Below, in pieces: positions 1 to 5,798 of a DNA stretch of 13,257 nt. A model generated the notes under the pieces. The model had not been told where the DNA came from. It saw only the letters and a program-made list of their open reading frames with translations, and ran no database searches. The stretch is taken from contig JALSUN010000061.1 in the NCBI GenBank assembly GCA_027061425.1, forward strand, positions 1 through 13,257, read 5' to 3'. Origin of the DNA: Helicobacteraceae bacterium (GTDB lineage Bacteria; Campylobacterota; Campylobacteria; Campylobacterales; Sulfurimonadaceae). How positions within the stretch are numbered: position 1 is the first letter of the stretch; each line of letters starts with the position of its first letter. A program made the translations under genes and the position numbers.

Positions 1-1439
1 TAAAGGTCGATAAGCGCTTTGATGCTGAAGGCATAATCTTCAAGCAGGGCAGCTTGTGTTGGTACAGCTCCTTTTAAACTGTAGTGGTAGAGCACGTTAT
101 CTCTATATAAAAGAGAGAAGATCGCTTGGAAGTGTGTGACAGCTTTCTTTTTATACGAGATATCAATGTCTGATGCCTTAGCATAAGCAGAGACCATCAT
201 CATATTCCAGGCGGTAATTAATTTTTGGTCTATAAAAGGATAGGTTCGTTTCTCTTGAATCTTTTGCAGTCTCGCTCTAAAATGTTTGTACTCCTTAGGC
301 CGTTGGTCGCTGTAAAAATTGAGATGGACCTTGCCCTCAAAATTACCAATGTTTGAAAGGTCTAATGTTTCTAGCAGTTCTACATCGTTTTGTGCTGCCT
401 TTTTGACTTCGGCGAGGCTGAAGGTAAAGTAGCCACCCTCTTCATGATGACTGTCTGCATCAGAGGCGCTGAAAAAGAGACCGTGGTAACCAAAACGCTT
501 TTGTGTCATCTCTAAAGTCTCTGTGACAACCTCTCTGAAAAGGGGCTCTTGAGTTAGTTGATAGGCCTTGACATAGAGTGGTACAAGTTCGGCCTGATTG
601 TAAAGCATCTTCTCAAAATGGGGGATCTCCCAGGCACCATCGGTGCTGTAGCGAAAGAATCCGCCACCAATATGATCGTAAAGTCCGCGCATCGCCATAG
701 CTCTTAACATATCGATAGCCATCCCCTTAGCCTCTTCCTCTCCAAACATGGAGAGGTCGAAAAGGAGGTCGAGTTTTCCTGCTTCAGGAAACTTTGGAGA
801 TGTATCAAAGCCATAAAAAAGGTCATCATACTGTGTTACCAGTGTTTGAAGTATCTTGGTGGTATTAAGTTCATGTACTGTTAGCGGATGGATCACTGTG
901 GTTTGTGTCTCAATAAATCCAACAGCTTCTTTAATCGCTTTTGGATGGTTTGCATAGAGATCAGCATAGTAAGGTAAGATGGTGTCGAGTCCACCTTGGT
1001 GTTTGGTGGCATGGGCAGGTAGGTAGCCAGCGATGTAAAAGGGTGCTTGATCTTCAGTAAGCAAGAATGTGAGTGGCCAACCACCAGAACGGTGTTTAAC
1101 TTTTAAAAAGAGTTGTTGATAATAAGCATCGATGTGGCTTAACTCCTCTTTGTCGACTTTGATGGCGATATAGCTGTTATTTATAAATTTTGCGATGCTC
1201 TTGTTTTCAAAAGACTCATGTGCCATGACATGACACCAGTGACAAGTGGAATACCCGATGGAGAGGAAAATGGGTTTATGCTCTCTTTTTGCCTTCTCAA
1301 ATGAGTCACTATTGTATGCCAACCAATTCACAGGGTTGTCTTTATGTTGTAGGAGATAAGGAGAGTGCTCAGTACGTAAAAGGTTATTAGGATTTTGGGC
1401 CAATAGAATAAAGGGTATTAATAATAGTAAAAGTTTCAT
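1..1439 (-). CDS. YyaL/DUF255 family thioredoxin-fold protein, putatively exported (partial, C-terminus outside window)
   Basis: I translated the minus strand from an ATG at 1439; the frame stays open for 479 codons to the left edge. The family is usually about 640-680 residues, so roughly the last quarter is missing. Residues 20-130 match the DUF255/thioredoxin-like domain: the N-terminal 'LLRTEHSPYLLQHKDNPVNW' block, then a C66-H-W-C69 motif followed by HVMAHESFE. Further on are KFPEAGKL (about 220), GGGFFRYSTDGAWEIPHFEKML (about 265-286) and SASDADSHHEEGGYFTF (about 340-357), which belong to the six-hairpin glycosidase-like part of the family. Residues 3-14 are a Leu/Ile stretch ending LLA-Q, which looks like a short signal peptide or anchor, so the redox motif may work in the periplasm; this is inference. 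No substrate is established for the family that I can name. No good ribosome binding site precedes the ATG, and a -10 box lies only six bases upstream. Confidence 0.88.
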   Translation of the reverse strand, partial: MKLLLLLIPFILLAQNPNNLLRTEHSPYLLQHKDNPVNWLAYNSDSFEKAKREHKPIFLSIGYSTCHWCHVMAHESFENKSIAKFINNSYIAIKVDKEELSHIDAYYQQLFLKVKHRSGGWPLTFLLTEDQAPFYIAGYLPAHATKHQGGLDTILPYYADLYANHPKAIKEAVGFIETQTTVIHPLTVHELNTTKILQTLVTQYDDLFYGFDTSPKFPEAGKLDLLFDLSMFGEEEAKGMAIDMLRAMAMRGLYDHIGGGFFRYSTDGAWEIPHFEKMLYNQAELVPLYVKAYQLTQEPLFREVVTETLEMTQKRFGYHGLFFSASDADSHHEEGGYFTFSLAEVKKAAQNDVELLETLDLSNIGNFEGKVHLNFYSDQRPKEYKHFRARLQKIQEKRTYPFIDQKLITAWNMMMVSAYAKASDIDISYKKKAVTHFQAIFSLLYRDNVLYHYSLKGAVPTQAALLEDYAFSIKALIDL

Positions 1440-1445
1440 ATCCCT

Positions 1446-1451
1446 ATTATA
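1446..1451 (-). promoter_or_regulatory. Candidate -10 box for the YyaL-like gene
   Basis: The minus strand reads TATAAT, then six bases (agggat), then the ATG. With normal -10 to start-site spacing, transcription would begin at or next to the ATG, giving a leaderless or nearly leaderless mRNA. The box matches the consensus perfectly; that it is used is inferred. Confidence 0.5.
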
Positions 1452-1512
1452 GACTAAGCTAATAAATAAGACAAAAAAAGTCCTCTTTAACTAACTGATA
1501 ACCTCTCTCAAA

Positions 1513-1530
1513 ACCCCATGAATAGGGGGT
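1513..1530. repeat. Small GC-rich inverted repeat in the divergent YyaL-like/fdxA spacer
   Basis: ACCCC (1513-1517) pairs with GGGGT (1526-1530) across an eight-base loop, and is followed on the plus strand by CTTTT. It stands out in an AT-rich 200-base spacer between two divergent promoters. A weaker repeat, ATGTT (1541-1545) with AACAT (1554-1558), lies just downstream. Either could be a protein-binding site or a small hairpin that insulates the two promoters. No function can be assigned. Confidence 0.3.
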
Positions 1531-1603
1531 CTTTTCCAATATGTTACATTTTGAACATTGATGAAAAGTTAGGCAATAATTTTGGAAATAATTAACATTC
1601 TTG

Positions 1604-1612
1604 TGTTATAGT
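1604..1612 (+). promoter_or_regulatory. Candidate extended -10 promoter for the ferredoxin gene
   Basis: TGT-TATAGT lies 27 bases before the ATG at 1640. No convincing -35 is visible, as is usual for sigma-70 promoters in Campylobacterota. The TGTTAT core recurs before other genes in this window. Confidence 0.5.
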
Positions 1613-1639
1613 TACCCAAATTACTTTAGGAGACTGACA

Positions 1640-1999
1640 ATGGCAGTATTTATTAATGACACATGTATCAATTGTGGCGCTTGTATCGACGAGTGTCCAG
1701 TAGAAGCGATCGTAGACGAGGACGATAACCCAACGGGTGAGGAACTTTACTACGTTTATCCAGACAAATGTGTAGAGTGTGTTGATCACCACGATGAGCC
1801 TGCTTGTGCAACTTCTTGTCCAACAGAGGGTTGTATCACTTGGGATCACAAATTCGCTGGTGATGACAAAGCGTTCTTTAACGGTCCTAACTATGTAGAT
1901 GGTAAAGACTACGTAATGGAAGATGCTGATGCTGAAATGCCATTCCGTGAAGACATCTCTGACGAAGCTCGTGCTAACCGCGAGAACGTTGTAGACTAA
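1640..1999 (+). CDS. fdxA: 2[4Fe-4S] ferredoxin (FdxA/Alvin-like), 119 aa
   Basis: This is a soluble electron carrier with two cubane clusters. The first cluster motif is C9-x2-C12-x2-C15-x3-C19-P. The second is C44-x2-C47-x8-C56-x3-C60-P, where the eight-residue insertion between the second and third Cys is the hallmark of the Allochromatium (Alvin) type. Residues 66-119 form an acidic tail without cysteines that makes the protein longer than the usual 80-95 residues. In this phylum such ferredoxins are thought to serve pyruvate and 2-oxoglutarate:ferredoxin oxidoreductases; the partner here is inferred. I chose the ATG at 1640 because AGGAGA (1628-1633) precedes it by six bases and MAVFINDTC is a typical family start. 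An in-frame TTG at 1601 would overlap the promoter. The gene is monocistronic, with its own promoter and a strong terminator. Confidence 0.92.
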   Translation: MAVFINDTCINCGACIDECPVEAIVDEDDNPTGEELYYVYPDKCVECVDHHDEPACATSCPTEGCITWDHKFAGDDKAFFNGPNYVDGKDYVMEDADAEMPFREDISDEARANRENVVD

Positions 2000-2008
2000 C
2001 GTTACACC

Positions 2009-2046
2009 TGTATCGGCTTTTGCCGATACATTTCTACTCTTTTTTC
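2009..2046 (+). terminator. Rho-independent terminator of fdxA
   Basis: A perfect nine-base stem, TGTATCGGC (2009-2017) and GCCGATACA (2022-2030), closes a TTTT loop. It is followed by a T-rich tract, TTTCTACTCTTTTTT. It starts nine bases after the fdxA stop codon and separates fdxA from ndk. Confidence 0.9.
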
Positions 2047-2099
2047 CAACTTACTTTTTTATATAATTTTCTTTAAACTAAAATACAACATTATTTCGG

Positions 2100-2105
2100 T
2101 ACAAT
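2100..2105 (+). promoter_or_regulatory. Candidate -10 box for the ndk operon
   Basis: TACAAT lies 35 bases before the ndk ATG, downstream of a T-rich stretch. A second box with perfect consensus, TATAAT at 2062-2067, sits 73 bases before the ATG. Either or both could drive the ndk–fabH run, and the sequence does not decide between them. Confidence 0.45.
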
Positions 2106-2140
2106 CCCATTCTAAATTTTCATATTTGCAGGAGTTCTTC

Positions 2141-2554
2141 ATGGAACGTACACTATCAATAATCAAGCCAGACGCAGTAGCAAAAGGTGTTATCGGAAAG
2201 ATTCTTTCTCGTTTTGAAGACAACGGTCTTCGTATTGCAGCAACTAAAAAGCTTCAACTGTCTCAAAAAGATGCAGAAGCATTTTATGCAATCCACGCAG
2301 AGCGTCCTTTCTTTAGAGACCTTGTTGACTTCATGATCTCTGGTCCTGTTGTAGTAACAGTTCTTGAAGGTGAGTCTGCAATGCAAAAAAACCGTGACCT
2401 TATGGGCGCTACAAATCCTGCAGAAGCAGAATCTGGTACAATCCGTGCTGATTTCGCTGAGAGCATCGATGCTAACGCTGTTCATGGTTCTGACTCTGTT
2501 GAAAATGCAGCAGTTGAGATCGCTTTCTTCTTCGCTGAGAGAGAGATCGCGTAA
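2141..2554 (+). CDS. ndk: Nucleoside diphosphate kinase, 137 aa
   Basis: The enzyme moves the gamma-phosphate of ATP to NDPs and dNDPs through a phosphohistidine, keeping nucleotide pools balanced in the cytoplasm. The start MERTLSIIKPDAVAKG is the family signature. The active-site histidine sits in NAVHGSDS near residue 115, and GATNPAEAESGTIRADF is the nucleotide-binding stretch. The 137-residue length is standard for a bacterial Ndk. I chose the ATG at 2141 because AGGAG (2130-2134) lies six bases upstream. An in-frame TTG at 2126 would place the ribosome site inside the gene and add a non-family MQEFF. It heads the ndk–yceD–rpmF–plsX–fabH run, with a six-base gap to yceD. Confidence 0.97.
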   Translation: MERTLSIIKPDAVAKGVIGKILSRFEDNGLRIAATKKLQLSQKDAEAFYAIHAERPFFRDLVDFMISGPVVVTVLEGESAMQKNRDLMGATNPAEAESGTIRADFAESIDANAVHGSDSVENAAVEIAFFFAEREIA

Positions 2555-2560
2555 TTACAG

Positions 2561-2920
2561 ATGAACATACCGTTCAGACGTATTACTCCAACACCTACTG
2601 AGTTTAAAGTTGACTTAGAAGGTGTGACGTTTAGTGGTGAGGTGACTTACACTGAGCGTAACCTAGCGCTACTTCAAGCAGTGCTAAAAGGTGAGATATC
2701 ACTCACTTGTGACATATGTGCGGAAGATTTCGCTACAATGTTACACGAAAAAATAGAAATTTTAATCTCTAACGGTGTTTATGAGGGCTTTAACGAGCGT
2801 TATGACGTGGTTGAGATTAATGATATCTTAGATTTTGATGCACTTGTGCATTCAGAAATCGAATTGATCAGAAATGATTATCACAGTTGTGAAAACTGTA
2901 AAAAACAAGAAAGGAATTAA
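2561..2920 (+). CDS. yceD: YceD/DUF177 family protein, 119 aa
   Basis: This family is nearly always encoded directly before rpmF, and members have been linked to 23S rRNA accumulation and large-subunit assembly; I rely on that context for the role. Family features seen are an N-terminal beta-rich part (residues 1-48), the C50-x2-C53 pair within LTCDICAEDF, and an acidic stretch VVEINDILDFDALVHSEIEL (about 83-102) typical of DUF177. A second pair, C110-x2-C113, sits near the C-terminus, so the four cysteines could bind one zinc ion; that is inference. It starts six bases after the ndk stop without a strong ribosome binding site, which suggests coupling. Its stop is two bases from the rpmF ATG. 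Confidence 0.88.
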   Translation: MNIPFRRITPTPTEFKVDLEGVTFSGEVTYTERNLALLQAVLKGEISLTCDICAEDFATMLHEKIEILISNGVYEGFNERYDVVEINDILDFDALVHSEIELIRNDYHSCENCKKQERN

Positions 2921-2922
2921 AG

Positions 2923-3072
2923 ATGGCAGTACCTAAAAGACGAGTATCACACTCACGTTCAGCAAAGCGTAGAACACACTACAAAATTACACTAGCACGC
3001 CCGGTTAAAGATAAAGATGGAACTTACAAGTTACCTCACCACATTAACCCAACTACTGGCGAGTACAAATAA
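2923..3072 (+). CDS. rpmF: 50S ribosomal protein L32, 49 aa
   Basis: This is a small basic protein of the large ribosomal subunit. The sequence begins MAVPKRRVSHSRSAKRRTHYK, the L32 signature, and ends HHINPTTGEYK. It contains no cysteine, so it is a zinc-independent form of L32. AAGGA (2910-2914) provides the ribosome binding site and overlaps the end of yceD. The next gene, plsX, begins only three bases after the stop codon. The yceD–rpmF–plsX–fabH order is widely conserved in bacteria and supports the call. Confidence 0.97.
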   Translation: MAVPKRRVSHSRSAKRRTHYKITLARPVKDKDGTYKLPHHINPTTGEYK

Positions 3073-3075
3073 TCA

Positions 3076-4071
3076 ATGATTAAAATTGCGATTGACGCAA
3101 TGGGTGGGGACTTTGGTCCCGAGCCAATTGTAAAAGGTACGATATTAGCACTAAAAGAGCGTAAGTTCGAACCAATATTAGTTGGCAAGAGAGATGAGAT
3201 TTTGTCTTTGTTACCTAAGGGTTATAAAAATAAGATTTCGATTGTAGAGGCAGATGATGTGATAAGCATGTCAGACGCGGCTACCGATGCACTCAAGCGC
3301 AAAGAGAGTTCCATTTTCAAAGCAGTTGATTTGGTCAAAAAAGGTGAAGCAGACGGTGTTGTGTCTGCTGGTCACAGTGGCGCGACCATGACGCTTGCAA
3401 CTTTACGTTTAGGGCGCCTTAAAAACGTTCTGCGTCCTGCTCTTGTGACGCTCATGCCTTCTAAAGGCAAAAATCGCACGGTTATGCTTGATGTGGGTGC
3501 CAATGTAGATTGTTCACCTGAACATTTAGCACAATTCGCAGTTTTTGGTAAGTACTATGCACACGATGTTATGGGCATAGAAACACCACGTGTTGGTCTT
3601 CTGGCTAATGGTGAAGAAGCATCAAAAGGTAATGAAGTTACTAAGGCTACTTACAAGTTGCTAGATGGAACTGAAGGCTTTATAGGTAATGTTGAAGGTA
3701 GTGATATCTTTAATGGCGAATGTGATGTTGTTGTTTGTGATGGCTTCATCGGAAACCTAGTACTTAAAACAGCAGAAGGTGTCGCTTCAACGATCTCTTA
3801 TTTTATCAAAGATTACATCAGAAAATCACCTATTGCGATTACTGGGGCACTTTTGATGCGCAAGGTCTTTAAACTTTTGAAAAAAGAGATTGACTATGCA
3901 GAAGAGGGTGGTGCACCGCTTGTTGGTATTAAGGGATGTGCGATTGTTGGTCATGGTAAAAGTAACCCTAAAGCAATTAAAAATGCTATCTTCCAAGCTA
4001 TCCGTTATGTAGATACTGGAGTTAATGAGCATATAGAACGCTCACTCTCTGAAGTAAACAAAGGAAAATAA
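3076..4071 (+). CDS. plsX: Phosphate acyltransferase PlsX, 331 aa
   Basis: PlsX converts acyl-ACP and phosphate into acyl-phosphate, the acyl donor for PlsY in phosphatidic acid synthesis; it acts as a peripheral membrane enzyme. Recognisable are the N-terminal IAIDAMGGDFGP block (4-15), SAGHSGATMTLATLRLGRL (about 97-115), DVGANVDCSPEHLAQF (about 139-154), LLANGEEASKGNE (about 175-187) and CDVVVCDGFIGNLVLKTAEG (about 216-235). The length matches the family. The ATG is certain because the MIKIAIDAMGGD start is canonical, but no clear ribosome binding site precedes it, so translation is probably coupled to rpmF three bases upstream. Its stop codon overlaps the fabH start by one base (TAATG). 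Confidence 0.97.
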   Translation: MIKIAIDAMGGDFGPEPIVKGTILALKERKFEPILVGKRDEILSLLPKGYKNKISIVEADDVISMSDAATDALKRKESSIFKAVDLVKKGEADGVVSAGHSGATMTLATLRLGRLKNVLRPALVTLMPSKGKNRTVMLDVGANVDCSPEHLAQFAVFGKYYAHDVMGIETPRVGLLANGEEASKGNEVTKATYKLLDGTEGFIGNVEGSDIFNGECDVVVCDGFIGNLVLKTAEGVASTISYFIKDYIRKSPIAITGALLMRKVFKLLKKEIDYAEEGGAPLVGIKGCAIVGHGKSNPKAIKNAIFQAIRYVDTGVNEHIERSLSEVNKGK

Positions 4072-5066
4072 TGTACGCAGCTTTCCGCTCTATTGGTGCT
4101 TATGTGCCAGAAAAAATTCTTAGTAATGAAGATTTGACTCATATGGTCGACACCACAGATGAGTGGATTACAAAACGTACAGGTATTAAAGAACGTCGTA
4201 TTGCAGCTGACCATGAAACAACTTCTGATATGGCTGTTAAAGCTTCGGAGCTTGCGATAGAACGCTCTGGTATAGATAAGTCCGAGATCGATATGATCAT
4301 CATGGCTACCATTACGCCTGACTACTTTAACATGCCATCAACGGCAACTGTTGTTGCACATAAAATGGGTCTAGAACAGGTTCCAGCCTTTGACATCTCT
4401 GCGGCATGTACTGGTTTTGTCTATATTTTAGCAATTGCTAAAGCATTCATAGAGTCAGGTATGAAGAAAAACATCTTAATTGTTGGCTCTGAAAAGATGT
4501 CTGCTATTACAGATTACACGGACCGTGGTACGTGTATATTGTTTGGTGATGGTGCAGGTGCTGCAGTCATCTCTGCAACAGAGAACAAAGAAGAGGCCAT
4601 TATGGACCTTCATATCGCTGCTGATGGTAGTCTTGGTGATTTTTTGATGACACCAGATGGTGGTACGGGTAACCCTCACCAGGCGGAAGTAAAGGCAGAA
4701 GCATCATTTATCCAAATGAAGGGCAATGAGACCTTTAAAATCGCCGTACGTACTTTAACTAAAGATGTAGTAACAATTTTAGCTAATAACAATTTGGTTT
4801 CAGAGGATATTGCACACTTTATTCCACACCAAGCCAACTTCCGTATTATTAAGGCGGTAGGTGATTCTTTGAAGATGCGTGAAGAACAAGTTGTTTTAAC
4901 AGTACACAAATATGGTAATACTTCAGGGGCATCAATCCCTATGGCGATCAATGACCTTTATGAAGAAGGTGGTCTTAAAGCGGGTGAGATGATGCTTTTA
5001 GACGCTTTTGGCGGTGGTCTTACTTGGGGTTCTGCTTTAGTCCCTTTCTCTCCTTTAAAAAAATAA
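4071..5066 (+). CDS. fabH: Beta-ketoacyl-ACP synthase III, 331 aa
   Basis: FabH condenses acetyl-CoA with malonyl-ACP to start each fatty acid. The catalytic triad is visible: C113 in DISAACTGF, H253 in HFIPHQANFRI and N283 in YGNTSGASIP. GDGAGAAV (159-166) and the C-terminal LLDAFGGGLTWGSAL (309-323) are also typical. The length is normal for the family. The ATG overlaps the plsX stop by one base and AAAGGA lies just upstream, so the two are coupled. This is the last classic member of the lipid-start operon; about 70 bases follow before the next gene. Confidence 0.97.
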   Translation: MYAAFRSIGAYVPEKILSNEDLTHMVDTTDEWITKRTGIKERRIAADHETTSDMAVKASELAIERSGIDKSEIDMIIMATITPDYFNMPSTATVVAHKMGLEQVPAFDISAACTGFVYILAIAKAFIESGMKKNILIVGSEKMSAITDYTDRGTCILFGDGAGAAVISATENKEEAIMDLHIAADGSLGDFLMTPDGGTGNPHQAEVKAEASFIQMKGNETFKIAVRTLTKDVVTILANNNLVSEDIAHFIPHQANFRIIKAVGDSLKMREEQVVLTVHKYGNTSGASIPMAINDLYEEGGLKAGEMMLLDAFGGGLTWGSALVPFSPLKK

Positions 5067-5086
5067 CAAAACTTAGAACTTAAACG

Positions 5087-5112
5087 CTTATAGGTTAAAA
5101 TATACCTATAAG
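5087..5112. repeat. Inverted repeat upstream of the Arg-rich protein gene
   Basis: CTTATAGGT (5087-5095) and ACCTATAAG (5104-5112) are perfect nine-base arms around the spacer TAAAATAT. No T-tract follows on either strand, so it is a poor intrinsic terminator. The spacer and right arm hold -10-like sequences (TAAAAT, TATAAG), so it may be an operator over a promoter for the next two genes, or a 3' processing hairpin for fabH mRNA. Its role is undecided. Confidence 0.45.
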
Positions 5113-5139
5113 AGTATGCAGTAATTAAAAGGATTGCAC

Positions 5140-5424
5140 ATGGCAATAGACAAACAAACAGTTGGACTTATCTTTGGTGTTATTGTTGTGATTTATCTTT
5201 TTGTAAAGTTTTACAATCCTTACAGTGGTAAAAAAGATAGACGTAAAGAGAGTCGTCGTTCTGGTGTAAAAGAGCGACGTATCAACAAACAGGGTAGGCG
5301 TAGGGCGAACCAACTTAAACATGAAAGTAAGTTGTCAGATCGTAGAGAACAACGTTCAGAACGTCGTATTGGCGAAAAAAGTCGTCGTCACAACCGCCGT
5401 CGTAAAGCAGACCAACTCCACTAA
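5140..5424 (+). CDS. Small membrane-anchored arginine-rich protein, 94 aa, function unknown
   Basis: I do not recognise a named family. Residues 8-27 (VGLIFGVIVVIYLFVKFYNP region) form one hydrophobic helix; the positive-inside rule puts the long tail in the cytoplasm. The tail (31-94) is extremely basic, with 19 Arg and 11 Lys in the whole protein. It repeats Arg doublets preceded mostly by Asp, Glu or Ser: DRR, SRR, ERR, GRRR, then DRR, ERR, SRR, NRRR. Doublets at 39, 46, 53 and again at 68, 75, 82 are spaced by exactly seven residues. A charged helix binding nucleic acid or acidic lipid is possible. The ATG at 5140 has AAGGA (5128-5132) at good spacing; the TTG two codons earlier is less likely. 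Its stop overlaps the HIT gene start by one base. Confidence 0.75.
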   Translation: MAIDKQTVGLIFGVIVVIYLFVKFYNPYSGKKDRRKESRRSGVKERRINKQGRRRANQLKHESKLSDRREQRSERRIGEKSRRHNRRRKADQLH

Positions 5425-5798
5425 TGATATATAGTAATCCTCTTATTAAAATAGAGCTTGAAGAGAGTGAGATCCCTTGGCTCAAGATTTTTACACAACG
5501 TTCTCTTAAAGAGTTTAGTATGTGTACACATGCTGAAAAAGAGATGATCTTTACAACTTTGGATATTATTGAAAAAGAGATGATCACTTACTTCGAACCA
5601 GAGAAAATAAATATAGCCTCTTTTGGAAACTATGTGCCCCATCTGCACTGGCATATCATGGCACGTTTTAAAGAAGACAGTTACTTCCCTGAACCAATGT
5701 GGGGTACACTTCAAAGAGACGGTTTTGCTGAGATAAAAGAGATGACGCTGTTCTTACAACTGCTTACGAAGAAGCTTCAACTGGGATTGAAATACTAA
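5424..5798 (+). CDS. HIT-family nucleotide hydrolase/transferase, 124 aa
   Basis: HIT proteins cleave nucleotide phosphoanhydride or phosphoramidate bonds through a histidine triad; bacterial members of this type are often called diadenosine tetraphosphate hydrolases. The triad is H73-L-H75-W-H77 followed by IMAR, and PEPMWG lies about 16 residues further on. The protein is short, a single HIT domain without the N-terminal CxxC zinc site of some relatives. The actual substrate cannot be read from the sequence. The start overlaps the stop of the Arg-rich gene (TAATG) and has no clear ribosome binding site, so it is likely coupled. The last 35 bases overlap the 3' end of the convergent histidine kinase gene. 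Confidence 0.85.
   Translation: MIYSNPLIKIELEESEIPWLKIFTQRSLKEFSMCTHAEKEMIFTTLDIIEKEMITYFEPEKINIASFGNYVPHLHWHIMARFKEDSYFPEPMWGTLQRDGFAEIKEMTLFLQLLTKKLQLGLKY

Noticed and set aside
1601..1639. N-terminal extension of the ferredoxin from an in-frame TTG
   Set aside because: It overlaps the -10 box, lacks a ribosome binding site and adds non-family residues; AGGAGA precedes the ATG at 1640.
2126..2140. Five-residue extension of ndk from a TTG
   Set aside because: The AGGAG ribosome site would lie inside it and MERTLSIIKPD is the normal family start.
2156..2485. Open frame of 109 codons antisense to ndk
   Set aside because: It is a Cys-rich translation of the opposite strand of a highly conserved gene, with no supporting signals.
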